DNA from: DATGKG01 sp963783145
Lineage (GTDB): Bacteria > Desulfobacterota > Binatia > Binatales > Binataceae
NCBI GenBank assembly: GCA_963783145.1
Contig: CAWAMM010000011.1
Coordinates: forward strand, 124,001 to 188,000
Reading direction: 5' to 3'
Length of the DNA: 64,000 nucleotides
Part shown: one piece after another, positions 32,271 to 41,995 of the stretch
Position numbering within the stretch: the first letter of the stretch is position 1
How the letters are laid out: every line of letters starts with the position of its first letter
Notes under the pieces: generated by a model
What the model saw: only the letters and a program-made list of their open reading frames with translations
Database searches by the model: none
Told to the model about the DNA's origin: nothing
Translations under genes and position numbers: made by a program

Positions 32271-34607
32271 ATGGGTGACCGAGCTGGAATAGGCGATCCG
32301 AGTTTACCCCTGTCTTCTTCGATGGATATGGCCCCGCGCAAGGAAGCGGCCGCGACCTCAGCATCGCAAGCACCGACGCCGCACCGAATTGCCGACGGCC
32401 CTGATACCAACGGCCTCGGCCACAATGGAGACGGCCCCGAGGTGATGGTCGCCGATAGCGCTGGGCACCTTCCCCATCGCGATTTGAATTCTCCCGAGCT
32501 GTACCTCAATCGCGAGTTAACCTGGCTCTCATTCAACCAGCGGGTACTCGCGGAGGCTGAAGACGACAGCAATCCACTCCTCGAACGGGTGAAGTTCCTC
32601 GCGATCGGATGCGCCACCATCGACGAATTTTTCATGAAGCGCGTCGGTGGCCTGAAACATCAAGTGGTTGCGGGGGTCCATGAGCTCACTCCCGATGGAC
32701 GCACGCCGCAGCAGCAGATCGCTGAGTGCTACGAGCGCTTGCGCGAAATCGAGGCGCGCCAGCGCGAGCTGCTGCCGGAGCTGATCGAGGAACTCTCGGC
32801 GTGCAACATTGTGATTGATTCCTATCAGAGCCTGAGGCCCGAACAGCAGAAGGACCTGCGGGAGAACTACATCAAGAATGTTTTTCCGCTGGTTACGCCG
32901 CAGGCGCTCGATCCCGCGCACCCATTTCCGTTTGTTTCGAATCTGTCGCTGAACCTGCTGGTAACGGTGCGCAATCCGGGCGAGACCGAAACCGTGCTGG
33001 CGCGGGTCAAAGTGCCGATTGGGCATGGCATTTCACGCTTTATGCGAGTCGGCAACGAAAATCGCTTCGTCCCGCTCGAAGACGTGATGGACGACAACCT
33101 CGACCTGCTTTTTCCCGGCATGGAAGTGACCTCATGCGAGTTCTTCCGGGTCACGCGCAACGCCAACACTGAACGCGATGAGGAAGAAGCCGATGACCTC
33201 CTCGCGCTAATCGAGTCCGAACTGCGCGACCGACGATTCTCGCCGATCGTGCGTCTGGAAGTTGCCAAGGGCATGGACGCGACCCATCGCGGAATGCTCG
33301 CCGCGGAACTCGGTCTCGACGAGCGCGAGGACGTTTTCGACACCGACGGCATGATGCAGATGCGCGACCTGATGGAACTGGCATCCATCGATGATCCCTC
33401 ACTGCATGACCCGCCGCATCATCCGGTCGACCATCCGCGCCTGCCTGCTCTTCGCAATATCTTTCATTCGATTCGCGAGGCGGGGTCGATCCTGCTGATG
33501 CATCCGTACGAGTCGTTCTCAACCTCGGTGGCGCGATTTCTGCGCGAAGCGAGTGAGGACCCGAAGGTTCGCGCTATTAAGATGACGCTTTACCGCACCT
33601 CCAGCGACGCCGAGATCATCGGCTACCTGTGCGACGCGGCGCGCAACGGTAAGCAGGTCGCGGTGGTAGTCGAGCTGAAGGCGCGCTTCGATGAGGCGGC
33701 GAATATCCAATTCGCCGAGCAGCTCGAAGATTTCGGTATCCACGTGACCTACGGCGTGGTCGGATTGAAGACGCATAGCAAGGTGATCCTGGTAGTGCGC
33801 CAGGATTACAACGGTTTGCGGCGCTACGCGCACATCGGCACAGGCAACTATCATCCGGGGACCGCACGCCTTTATGCGGATTATGGCCTGCTCACTTGCG
33901 ACGAAGTCGTCGGCCAGGACCTGACCCAGCTGTTTAATTATCTGACCACGGGATACGCGCCCGGCCGCATCTACAAAAAGATCCTGCCGGCGCCGACTTT
34001 CCTGAAGCATGCGCTGATCACGAAAATCGATCGCGAGATTAAACTTCATTCGGAAGCGTCACCCGGACTCATCCAGCTAAAGTGCAACGCACTTGAAGAC
34101 GTCGATGTGACCCGCGCGCTCTATCGCGCCTCGATCGCGGGGGTAAAGGTCGATCTCATCATTCGCGATACCTGCCGGCTGCGTCCCGGCCTTCCGGGAT
34201 TTTCGGAGAGCGCGCGCGTCGTCAGCATCGTCGGGCGCTTCCTCGAACACGGGCGCATCTATTATTTTCGCAACGGCGGCTCCGAGGAATATTTCATCGG
34301 CTCGGCGGATCTCATGAAGCGCAACCTCGAAAGCCGCGTTGAGGTGATCACACCGGTCGAGGATCCCGCGCTGCGCAAGGAGTTGCGCACGATTTTGGAC
34401 TGTCAGCTTGCGCCCAACGAGTGCGCTTGGGACATGCAATCCGACGGCACGTACGTTCGCCATACCGAGAGCGAGGCTAACTGCCAGGAGTATTTGATCG
34501 GTTTCGTCGACCAGCAGCTCAAGGAGGCGGTAAAGCGCAGGCGGCGCAAGGCGCGAGGCTTCGCGCGCCGCGCCAGCCGTATCGCGCCTCGCGAGACGGA
34601 AGTCTAG
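32271..34607 (+). CDS. ppk1: Polyphosphate kinase 1
   Basis: Up to 778 residues. The first 75 or so are low in complexity and not part of the family, so the true start could be a later Met (18, 20 or 59). The N domain begins at LYLNRELTWLSFNQRVLAEA. Catalytic motifs are IKMTLYRTSSDAEIIGYL, VVVELKARFDE, GVVGLKTHSKV and RRYAHIGTGNYHPGTARLYA, which holds the phosphorylated His. It makes polyphosphate reversibly from ATP at the membrane. No exopolyphosphatase gene lies next to it. Confidence 0.94.
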   Translation: MGDRAGIGDPSLPLSSSMDMAPRKEAAATSASQAPTPHRIADGPDTNGLGHNGDGPEVMVADSAGHLPHRDLNSPELYLNRELTWLSFNQRVLAEAEDDSNPLLERVKFLAIGCATIDEFFMKRVGGLKHQVVAGVHELTPDGRTPQQQIAECYERLREIEARQRELLPELIEELSACNIVIDSYQSLRPEQQKDLRENYIKNVFPLVTPQALDPAHPFPFVSNLSLNLLVTVRNPGETETVLARVKVPIGHGISRFMRVGNENRFVPLEDVMDDNLDLLFPGMEVTSCEFFRVTRNANTERDEEEADDLLALIESELRDRRFSPIVRLEVAKGMDATHRGMLAAELGLDEREDVFDTDGMMQMRDLMELASIDDPSLHDPPHHPVDHPRLPALRNIFHSIREAGSILLMHPYESFSTSVARFLREASEDPKVRAIKMTLYRTSSDAEIIGYLCDAARNGKQVAVVVELKARFDEAANIQFAEQLEDFGIHVTYGVVGLKTHSKVILVVRQDYNGLRRYAHIGTGNYHPGTARLYADYGLLTCDEVVGQDLTQLFNYLTTGYAPGRIYKKILPAPTFLKHALITKIDREIKLHSEASPGLIQLKCNALEDVDVTRALYRASIAGVKVDLIIRDTCRLRPGLPGFSESARVVSIVGRFLEHGRIYYFRNGGSEEYFIGSADLMKRNLESRVEVITPVEDPALRKELRTILDCQLAPNECAWDMQSDGTYVRHTESEANCQEYLIGFVDQQLKEAVKRRRRKARGFARRASRIAPRETEV

Positions 34608-34644
34608 TTCTCTCCGTTCGCGGCAGGGTGTAAGAGTCCGGCAC

Positions 34645-34995
34645 TTACCAGGGTGCTTCACCTCGCGCTCGAGGCCGGGGCGGCACTGCCTCTTCACGTG
34701 CTCGTGAATCCCTCGATCCCACGATCCACCCAATCCCCCCGAACACAGCCGCCCATCCCGCGCTGAGGAAAGCGAAGCTCAAGGGATAAGCCAAAATGGC
34801 GTAAGAAATCATGCCGAGTGCGCCATGACTCAGAAGGAGGAGGAAAACGATCCCGCCCACGGCGGGCGCGACAGTCCATATGGTTAACGGTAGCCTTAAG
34901 TCAAAGTCGTAGCGGCTCTTCCACAAAAGAATACATATCAACGGGATCACGGTTGAAGCGGCGAAGGCAACCGCGTCCTCGTGTTCTTCAAGCAT
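34645..34995 (-). CDS. Small hypothetical membrane protein
   Basis: 116 residues with three predicted membrane helices (about 8-25, 36-55, 62-92) and a basic, Pro/Arg-rich cytoplasmic tail ending GEAPW. No family is recognised. It lies 25 bp after the exported PPOX-fold gene on the same strand, so it is probably the last gene of the long Bat-type operon. It converges on ppk, with about 37 bp between. Confidence 0.6.
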   Translation of the reverse strand: MLEEHEDAVAFAASTVIPLICILLWKSRYDFDLRLPLTIWTVAPAVGGIVFLLLLSHGALGMISYAILAYPLSFAFLSAGWAAVFGGIGWIVGSRDSRAREEAVPPRPRARGEAPW

Positions 34996-35020
34996 GAACC
35001 GGCTCGGTGAAATCGAGTAC

Positions 35021-35566
35021 TCAGTGCGCTGTCGAGGCCGAAGCTTCCAGGCTCGGCGCGGGCGTTCCCGGTTGGCTGGTGAAGTTCGGCAAGTCTCTTA
35101 CCGGCGTGATCTTGATTGCCACCACACTACCTTTGTCGAACTTTTCCTGGCTCGGCCTGAAAAGCCCCACCCGCGCCATCATGTACTTCTCCGGATAATC
35201 GGTGATGATGCGATTCAGCACCGCTGGATCGCTGGTGATTTCGGCCTTGCCTATAAAGGCGGGACCGTCTTCGGCTCCGATCCAGACCATCGCCGGGCTG
35301 CCGCGCCGGATCCGTTTCGCCTTCCATGAGGTGGGGCTGGTGTTAATGAGCAGGAGGTGATCGGGAGTCGTGGTGAACCACACCGGCGCCGCTTTGCTCT
35401 GATTGCCGTCCTTGCGGACAGTGGCGATGTACACCAGCGACGCCTTTGAAAACGCATCGATATCGCGCTGCGACGCTTGAGCGAATATGTCGCTACCGAC
35501 GGCGGAGAGCGCCAGGGCAACCGTCAGGATCGAGCAGAAACTGATCAGACGAAATGGTCGCGTCAT
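35021..35566 (-). CDS. Exported pyridoxamine 5'-phosphate oxidase-fold protein
   Basis: 181 residues. A signal peptide (ISFCSILTVALALSAVGSDI, probably cut at FAQ-AS) precedes a split-barrel domain of the PPOX type (DAFSKASLVYIATVRKDGNQ, KAAPVWFTTTPDHLLLINT, SWKAKRIRRGSPAMVWIGAE). Most family members are cytoplasmic FMN, F420 or haem proteins, so export is unusual. The C-terminal tail is Pro/Ser-rich. It lies 27 bp after the large VWA gene and may serve the same envelope process. Confidence 0.78.
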   Translation of the reverse strand: MTRPFRLISFCSILTVALALSAVGSDIFAQASQRDIDAFSKASLVYIATVRKDGNQSKAAPVWFTTTPDHLLLINTSPTSWKAKRIRRGSPAMVWIGAEDGPAFIGKAEITSDPAVLNRIITDYPEKYMMARVGLFRPSQEKFDKGSVVAIKITPVRDLPNFTSQPGTPAPSLEASASTAH

Positions 35567-35593
35567 AGATTTCCTTATTCGCGAGGACTCGAT

Positions 35594-38179
35594 TCAGTCT
35601 CCCAGAAAACGCCGCCGCACGAAGACCTCGCCGAGGAACAGGATGATCGCCAGCGGCAGCAACAACGGTTCGGCGCTGCGATGCACCGTGACCAGCGCGC
35701 CGGTCGGCTTGAGGATTTCTGCCGTGGATGCGTCGAGCGCGCCGCCGGTCGCGAGGGCAAGGTTCTTCAGCATGGCGAGGTTGCGCGGCCGGATGCGCAC
35801 TTCGTCGGTGTCGGCGGCGGCGGTCCCGGTCGACGCGAACTCGCGCTGCATGATGACGCGCTCGGTGTCGCCACCCTTGATCATGAGCATCGCGGTATAT
35901 TTTCCGCGCGGCAGTTGGCCGAGCTCGCCCCGATAAATGGTGGCATCGGTCTGCGTCATCGGCACATCCATCGCGTGGCCGGTGCCGGTAACCCGCACTA
36001 CCAGGTTGGATACCGGCGTATTGTCGATTTTCTCCGCGTCGATGCGCACCCCGCCGTCCGACGCGGTTTCCACCCGCAGCGAGAACGGACCCGCGTCGCC
36101 CGGGCGCATCGCCCAGTTGACCAGCTGCGACCAGAACTCCGCATAGCGGTTCCATCGAATCCAGCTCAGCGACGCGAGTGAATCGGGATCGGCGGTGAAA
36201 ACTACCGCGCGCCCGAGCCCATACTGCCACGCGGCGAGCAGGGGCGAGGATGCGTCGCGCCGCGTGATCTTGAGCGGGACCTGTGCGCCGTCTTTGGGCA
36301 GCGTGGTCGCGAAATAATCGATCGGCGGCATCTCCTTGACGTCGATCCCGGTCAGAATCGCGTTCGGTTCGCCGGCCTCCAGCTCGGAGCGGCCCTGCTT
36401 GCGCCGATTCATCGCCTCCCGCGTGAGGCCGACCAGCAGCAGCGGCAGCTTTTCGATGTCCTGCACCCGATAGAAAGTTCCGCCGGTCGCCTGCGCGAAA
36501 TCCTGTAGCAGTTGCAGGTTGGCGAGATCGGGGCCGATGCGAAGGGTCGAGACCGGGATGTGCTGCGCGGCGAAATCGGCGATCAACGCGTCATGATCGT
36601 GATACTGCCGATTGGTGTCGCCGTCGGTGAGGAGGAAGACCTGGCGCACCGCAATCTTGCTGTCGAGGATCTCGCGCTCCGCGATCTCGAGCGCATCTTT
36701 GAAATCGGTGCCGCCGCCCGGCTCGAGGCGTTCGATCCGATTTTCCAGCTCGGCGCGATCCTCACCCAGCGGCGCCAGGTGACCGAGCACGTACGGCTGC
36801 GAGTCGAACGCGATAACCCCCGCGAGGTCGGTGTCATCGAGCTGGCGCATCAGCGCGATCGCGGCGGTCTTGGCATAGCGGATGCGCTCGCCGTCGCGCA
36901 CCGCCGGATAGCGTGAGTCGTAGCTCATCGAATTGCTGCGATCGATGCACAAAAAGACCGCGATTGGCTCGCGCGAGGGTGGCGGCGGCTGCGGTTGAAA
37001 TTTGATCGGCAGGGTTTTCTCCAACGGCGTGCCGGCGAAGCGCTCATCGCGTAAAGTCTCGCCGGTCGCGATCAGTCCGCCGCCATAGTCCGAAACGTAG
37101 CGATTGAGCGCGATGGCCGAGGCGTTGCTGAGCGTCGCAACCGTCGCATCCGAAAGAATCACCGCCTGATAAGGCAGATAATCCTCCGGATGGATCGGGA
37201 GGCTGCGGGGCGACGTCACGGTCACCTCGAACTCGCGCAACTTCAGCGCGTTGAGCAGGCTCTCGGGCGGCGCGGTTCCCGCCAGCAGGATTTGCGCGGG
37301 CGCCAATACCGTCAGCGCGGTCTCGGCCAGCGAATTCAACGCGACCATCGAGGCAGGAGTACGCAGCCGCGCGCCCATGACATAGGCGCCGGGTTGATCG
37401 ATTCGATACGGAAGCTCGAAGCGATTGAGCCCGGGCTTCAACTCCACGGTTTGGCCGCCGACCGGATCTCTATCGCTCAGCAGTTCGAGATTGATCTTCA
37501 CCGGATTGGCGACTTCGCTTTCGATCGCGAAATGAAAGGTGAAGCGCTGATTGGCGCGCACCGCGCCGGGCGCCTCGAAGTCGGTTAGCGCCACGCGCTG
37601 GGTGGCGGAGACCGGAGGAGCCGCGGAAAAGACCCGGGTATGGTTTTCCACCAGCGCGGGGACCTCGGCGGCCGCGTCGCCGAGGGTCTGGTTCCCGTCG
37701 CTAAGCAGCAAAATCCGCTTGTCCGCTTCGGGCGAGAACAGGCTGTCCGCCGCCGAGAGCGCCTCACCGATATCGGTGGCGCTCGGGTCTGCGGAAATCG
37801 CCGGCATTGAGAACAGGCGCGGATCGCCCATCGGGGAGAGCATCCGCACGTCACGGCCGAAGCCCAGCACTGCAAGCTGATCCCGCGGGCCGCCGGCACG
37901 TGCCAGCTCGCGAACCTTGGCGCGCATCCACTGTTGCTGATCGGGCGCGATCGAGCGCGACTGATCGATCAGCGCGACGGTCTCGACCTGGCGCGAAGCG
38001 GTCCGGGTTGGAATTCCGAAGCCGCTCAGCGCGAAGACGAGCGCGGCGAAGGCGAGCACCCGCAGCGCCGCGGCGAACAGGCCGGGGCCGACTTTTCCTC
38101 GCCGCACCCCCAGCAACGCGGGTAGCGCGACCAGCGGCGTCGCGAGCAACAGCCAGAGCAGGAGGGGACGCTCAAACAT
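35594..38179 (-). CDS. Large membrane protein with two VWA domains
   Basis: 861 residues from ATG 38179, which overlaps the end of the upstream BatA-like gene. Two N-terminal membrane helices lead to a VWA-like domain (ALIDQSRSIAPD, about 70-200), then beta-rich linker domains and a glutamine-amidotransferase-like segment (PYQAVILSDATVATLS). A second VWA domain has MIDAS residues in IDRSNSMSYDS (about 415-590). The C-terminus is one membrane helix (LLLPLAIILFLGEVFVRRRF). Both MIDAS sites look intact (DxSxS). It belongs to the Bat/MoxR-associated membrane proteins and may assemble or quality-control a membrane complex. No client is encoded nearby. Confidence 0.85.
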   Translation of the reverse strand: MFERPLLLWLLLATPLVALPALLGVRRGKVGPGLFAAALRVLAFAALVFALSGFGIPTRTASRQVETVALIDQSRSIAPDQQQWMRAKVRELARAGGPRDQLAVLGFGRDVRMLSPMGDPRLFSMPAISADPSATDIGEALSAADSLFSPEADKRILLLSDGNQTLGDAAAEVPALVENHTRVFSAAPPVSATQRVALTDFEAPGAVRANQRFTFHFAIESEVANPVKINLELLSDRDPVGGQTVELKPGLNRFELPYRIDQPGAYVMGARLRTPASMVALNSLAETALTVLAPAQILLAGTAPPESLLNALKLREFEVTVTSPRSLPIHPEDYLPYQAVILSDATVATLSNASAIALNRYVSDYGGGLIATGETLRDERFAGTPLEKTLPIKFQPQPPPPSREPIAVFLCIDRSNSMSYDSRYPAVRDGERIRYAKTAAIALMRQLDDTDLAGVIAFDSQPYVLGHLAPLGEDRAELENRIERLEPGGGTDFKDALEIAEREILDSKIAVRQVFLLTDGDTNRQYHDHDALIADFAAQHIPVSTLRIGPDLANLQLLQDFAQATGGTFYRVQDIEKLPLLLVGLTREAMNRRKQGRSELEAGEPNAILTGIDVKEMPPIDYFATTLPKDGAQVPLKITRRDASSPLLAAWQYGLGRAVVFTADPDSLASLSWIRWNRYAEFWSQLVNWAMRPGDAGPFSLRVETASDGGVRIDAEKIDNTPVSNLVVRVTGTGHAMDVPMTQTDATIYRGELGQLPRGKYTAMLMIKGGDTERVIMQREFASTGTAAADTDEVRIRPRNLAMLKNLALATGGALDASTAEILKPTGALVTVHRSAEPLLLPLAIILFLGEVFVRRRFLGD

Positions 38180-40034
38180 GACGCATCCCCCATCGATTGG
38201 CGGTACGCAGCAGAAGCACGGATTCGAGCAGAATCGCAATCACCGCGAAGATGATCAGCAGCGCGGACAGCGGCTGGACTTGCCTGGGCGGGGGTGCAAA
38301 TTGGGCCGAGCCTGCGCTTTGCGGGGCAGGTGCGGACGGTGCGGCGATGGCGTTCAAATCGGATTCGGAAGCATCGTAGTAGTTGGCATAGACATTGGTC
38401 TTGTCGCCGGCAAATTCGATCGAGTAATGGCCCGGTTGGAGGGGGTGCAGGCGCAGGCGGCCCCAGTGGTCGCGCGAAGCCGAAATCTCGGCGCCATCGG
38501 GCGCGATGATCTTCGCGTCGGCCGGCGCCGGCATCGCGAGAAAGGTTCCGGTATCGACAATCCGCAGCCCCGCCGGCGCCGTCAGATCGCGCACCAAATC
38601 GACCGTCGCCACCAGCGCGTCGAGGCGATCCGGATCGAGCAGCAGATGCCCACGGACATCGAAGGCTACCACGCCGAACCGGCCCGCAGGCAGCGCGCCG
38701 CTCGCCACCAACGGCAACGTCTCATGCGCGCCGCCGGCAGTGCCCGAGGCTTTAACCACCATCCATTCGGGGATGACCAGCATGCGCGTCGGCCCCAGCA
38801 CAGCTGGAGCCGCATTCGAAACGGCCTGGCCCTGATTGGTCATCAGCGCCGCCGGAGAGTCACCGATGAGCGTTAACCCCGGAATACTGTTGCTACTGCC
38901 GGCCGGAGGAAACACCAAAAGGACGGCTTGCGCCTTGACGGCCGCGACATAGCAATCGTGCATCACCGCGAGGTCGTACTGCTGCGCGGGGGCGGCTTTG
39001 AACTGCGCCGGGTCGGCGGTTGCGATGATAAAGTTGCTATTCACCGCGAGCAGCACCCGCGCCAGATCGTCGCGCACCGCCGGGTCCGGAGAAAGCACCA
39101 GTACATGCGCATGGGTTTCGACCGGGGCGTAAACATAGCGATGGTTGTCAGCTTCGAGCGCGTCCTCGTCGAGGATACGCGCATGTACCAGGCCGCCGCT
39201 GGTCAGCGGGCCGAAGGGCACCAGGATCTGTTCGCGCGGCGACAGGAGCAAGGTTTGATGGAAAACCTGCTTGCCCTCGATGTCCACCGCCAGTTCGCAC
39301 AAATTTGGTTTGGCGCCAAAATTCCGCAGCACCACGCGCCCTTTTGAAGTGTCGGGGACGCCGGGATCGAGCGAAACGATCGCGAGGTTGTCGGCGGGCG
39401 AACCGCTTTGATGAAAATGGAAGCCGGAACTCAATCCGGAGTCGGCGATCACTGAGGCCGGCGGTTTTCGATCGGCGAAGAACTCTACCTCGCCCGACGC
39501 GCGCGCGCGCATCAGCGCGGCGGATTGTGCCGCGCGCCGTCCGGGCACCGCCATCGATCGCAATCCCGCAATCGCATGGCGGATCGCGTCGCGATTGGCG
39601 GTCTCCGGATGAATCATCTGCGCGTCGAGCGCGTAGCCGATGACGCTGAAGCGATCGCGCTCCGAGGCCGCATCGACAATCGCGAGCGCCTGCTGCTTCG
39701 CCGCGTCCAGCCGAGTGCCGCTTCCCTCGCGCGCGCCCATGCCCGCGGCAAGGTCGAACACCAAAGCGCGAGTCCGCCCGCGCGCCGCCGCAGACGACGT
39801 CCGAACGTAGAGCCCCGCCAACGCGAGGGTGATCGCGCCGAGTAACGCCATCTCCAGCCAGAACAACGGATCGATGCGCAGATGCCTGACCCGGGTGGTC
39901 GGCGCCGCCGCTTCATCGAAGAGGAGCAGGCTCGAAACCTCGAGGGTTGGGCGCGAGCGCGAGCGCAGATAGATCGCGAGCAGGATCGCGATGCTAAAGG
40001 CCCATAACAGGCGATTGGGATTGAGCAGGCCCAC
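38172..40034 (-). CDS. BatA-like membrane protein with degenerate VWA domain
   Basis: 620 residues. The N-terminal 90 residues match the aerotolerance-regulator (BatA) N-domain with two membrane helices (LLWAFSIAILLAIYL and LEMALLGAITLALAGLYV). The VWA-like region (TRALVFDLAAGMGAREGSGT) lacks the DxSxS motif, so its metal site is probably lost. A large periplasmic-type beta region follows and a C-terminal helix (LSALLIIFAVIAILLESVLL) ends the chain. The DUF58 gene stops directly before its start, and its own end overlaps the next VWA gene. Confidence 0.82.
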   Translation of the reverse strand: MGLLNPNRLLWAFSIAILLAIYLRSRSRPTLEVSSLLLFDEAAAPTTRVRHLRIDPLFWLEMALLGAITLALAGLYVRTSSAAARGRTRALVFDLAAGMGAREGSGTRLDAAKQQALAIVDAASERDRFSVIGYALDAQMIHPETANRDAIRHAIAGLRSMAVPGRRAAQSAALMRARASGEVEFFADRKPPASVIADSGLSSGFHFHQSGSPADNLAIVSLDPGVPDTSKGRVVLRNFGAKPNLCELAVDIEGKQVFHQTLLLSPREQILVPFGPLTSGGLVHARILDEDALEADNHRYVYAPVETHAHVLVLSPDPAVRDDLARVLLAVNSNFIIATADPAQFKAAPAQQYDLAVMHDCYVAAVKAQAVLLVFPPAGSSNSIPGLTLIGDSPAALMTNQGQAVSNAAPAVLGPTRMLVIPEWMVVKASGTAGGAHETLPLVASGALPAGRFGVVAFDVRGHLLLDPDRLDALVATVDLVRDLTAPAGLRIVDTGTFLAMPAPADAKIIAPDGAEISASRDHWGRLRLHPLQPGHYSIEFAGDKTNVYANYYDASESDLNAIAAPSAPAPQSAGSAQFAPPPRQVQPLSALLIIFAVIAILLESVLLLRTANRWGMRHV

Positions 40035-40940
40035 CTACCGAATCACCCCCATGATGGGAAGCTCGCGCTCCAGGATCGCATCGAGATGACGCGCACCGAA
40101 CGCCTGCGCGTAGATTATCGCGTGGCCGAGGCAGAATTCATGGATGCGCTCGGAAATCGCGGCGACCCGGTTGCGACACGCGGCGGCCAGCTCGGGACCG
40201 AAAGCGACCTCGCGCAGTTCGCCGCTCTCGCTGTCGCGCACGCGATATAGTCCGGGCGGATACGAACCTTCGGATTCCATCTCGCCCATCACATGCACCA
40301 GCTTAATCTCCTGCCGGGTGCCGAGGAGGTGCAGCATCGCCTCTTCGAAATCGGTTTGGTTGACCAGGAAATCAGAAATCACAATCACCACCCCAGCGGG
40401 GCGGCGTTGCAGGAGCAATTCGCCGACCGCCGCGGACAGGCGCGTTTCCCCCGCGCATCGCAACTCAGCGAGAAATGGTTTGAATGCTTGATATTGCTCA
40501 CGCCGGCGGTAGAACGGCGTCGGTTGAAGCTTCATGCCGTCGCGCCCCAATCCGAACGCGACAATCCGCACCGCGTCATTCTCAGCCATGCCGATGTATG
40601 CGAACGTAGCGGCCAGCGCCCGCGCAAGGCCGAATTTGTCGTCCCGTTCCGGCATCGCCATCGAAGCGCTCGCATCGAGCATTATGGTGATCTCGACCTG
40701 CCGCTCCGCGCGATAGGTGCGAATAAGGAGATCGTCGAGTCGTGCAAAAGCGTTCCAGTCAAGGAAACGGAGATCGTCGCCTTCCGCATACTCCTTGAAA
40801 TTCTCCGGCTCGATTCCGAGTCCCTGGACCCGTCCGATGGTGCGCTGCCCCGCACGCACGGTCCGCGCGCGCCTGACCCCGAGCACCAGCCGATCGAGGC
40901 GCCGCAAAAAGTCCGGCTCGAATGCGCGAGCTTCGAGCAT
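40035..40940 (-). CDS. DUF58 protein (VWA-like, MoxR partner)
   Basis: 301 residues. The DUF58 signature YAEGDDLRFLDWNAFARLDD is followed by the VWA-like core EITIMLDASASMAMPERDDK with a DxSxS site. The rest (GVVIVISDFLV, RQEIKLVHVMGEMESEGSYP) is standard for the family. DUF58 proteins are encoded next to MoxR ATPases and probably link the ATPase to the membrane VWA proteins. It lies 8 bp after the MoxR gene, and the BatA-like gene begins at the base after its stop. Confidence 0.88.
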   Translation of the reverse strand: MLEARAFEPDFLRRLDRLVLGVRRARTVRAGQRTIGRVQGLGIEPENFKEYAEGDDLRFLDWNAFARLDDLLIRTYRAERQVEITIMLDASASMAMPERDDKFGLARALAATFAYIGMAENDAVRIVAFGLGRDGMKLQPTPFYRRREQYQAFKPFLAELRCAGETRLSAAVGELLLQRRPAGVVIVISDFLVNQTDFEEAMLHLLGTRQEIKLVHVMGEMESEGSYPPGLYRVRDSESGELREVAFGPELAAACRNRVAAISERIHEFCLGHAIIYAQAFGARHLDAILERELPIMGVIR

Positions 40941-40948
40941 ATAGTTCC

Positions 40949-41995
40949 TTAAGCTGGTCTCGCCGAATGAATCGAGCGCACGACGCGCTCGACGATGTGC
41001 GCGCCATCGATGCCGTCGGAATGCGCCGCGTAGTTGAGCATGATCCGATGCGACAACGCCGAAGGCGCGATCGCCTCGATATCCTCGCGCGCGACGTTGG
41101 CGCGGCCGTCCAGCAGTGCGCGAACCTTGCCGCCCAGAATGAGCGCCTGCGCGCCGCGCGGACTGGACCCGAACATCACATAGCGATTGACAGTTTCCTC
41201 GTGCACCGCTTTGGGTGAATCGGAAACGAATTTGGAGTTCGCCGGCTGCGTAGCGCGTACCATCCGCGCCGCGTACTGCTCGATGGCCGGGGCCGCGATC
41301 ACATTGCGCACCAATTTCTTGAGCGCCTCGATGCGCAAGGCCGCCTCTTCGCGATGGAACACGGCCTCGATGCCGGCCTCCTCGGGTCCGGTGGTGGTCG
41401 AGATGATGCGAATCAACTGCTCCTCATCGGGGTAGTTGAGCTTAACCTTGAACAGGAAGCGATCGAGTTGCGCCTCGGGCAGCGGATAGGTGCCCTCCAT
41501 CTCGATCGGGTTGAGCGTCGCCATCACGAAGAACGGTGGATCGAGAGGATAGGTTTTCGCGGCGACGGTGACCTGCAACTCGGCCATCGCCTCCAGGAGC
41601 GCGGATTGAGTCTTGGGCGTCGCGCGATTGATCTCGTCGCCGAGCAGAATGTTGCAAAACACCGGGCCCCGCTGAAATTGGAAATCACGCCTGCCGTCGT
41701 CGGTGGTGAGAATTACGCGGGTGCCGGTGATATCCGCGGGCATCAGATCGACGGTAAACTGGATGCGATTGAAACTCAGGTTGAGAGCGAGGCCCAGGGT
41801 TTTCACCAGGGTGGTCTTGCCGGTGCCAGGCACGCCCTCGATCAGAACATGGCCCCCGGCGAAGAGTGCCATCAGCAATTCCTCGACCGCCTGCTCATGG
41901 CCGACGATGACCTTGTGAATCTCGGACTGGAGGCGCCGGAAGACGCGGGCGAAATCGCCCACCGTCGGCATCTCGACGCCGCTTACTTCGCTCAT
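40949..41995 (-). CDS. MoxR-family AAA+ ATPase of the Bat-type operon
   Basis: 348 residues. Walker A is GVPGTGKTTL, Walker B LLGDEINRATPKTQSALLEA, sensor 1 FVMATLNPIEMEGTYPLPEA and the Arg finger LDRFLFKV. The C-terminal lid (SSPRGAQALILGGKVRALLD and VAREDIEAIAPSALSHRI) is typical of the MRP subgroup. It acts as an ATP-driven chaperone with the DUF58 and VWA proteins encoded directly downstream. Its start overlaps the end of the preceding membrane protein gene by 4 bp. Confidence 0.93.
   Translation of the reverse strand: MSEVSGVEMPTVGDFARVFRRLQSEIHKVIVGHEQAVEELLMALFAGGHVLIEGVPGTGKTTLVKTLGLALNLSFNRIQFTVDLMPADITGTRVILTTDDGRRDFQFQRGPVFCNILLGDEINRATPKTQSALLEAMAELQVTVAAKTYPLDPPFFVMATLNPIEMEGTYPLPEAQLDRFLFKVKLNYPDEEQLIRIISTTTGPEEAGIEAVFHREEAALRIEALKKLVRNVIAAPAIEQYAARMVRATQPANSKFVSDSPKAVHEETVNRYVMFGSSPRGAQALILGGKVRALLDGRANVAREDIEAIAPSALSHRIMLNYAAHSDGIDGAHIVERVVRSIHSARPA

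Noticed and set aside
35477..36181. A 234-codon plus-strand frame opposite the large VWA gene
   Set aside because: Antisense to a well-supported VWA protein; composition is Arg/Gly/His-rich as in shadow frames.
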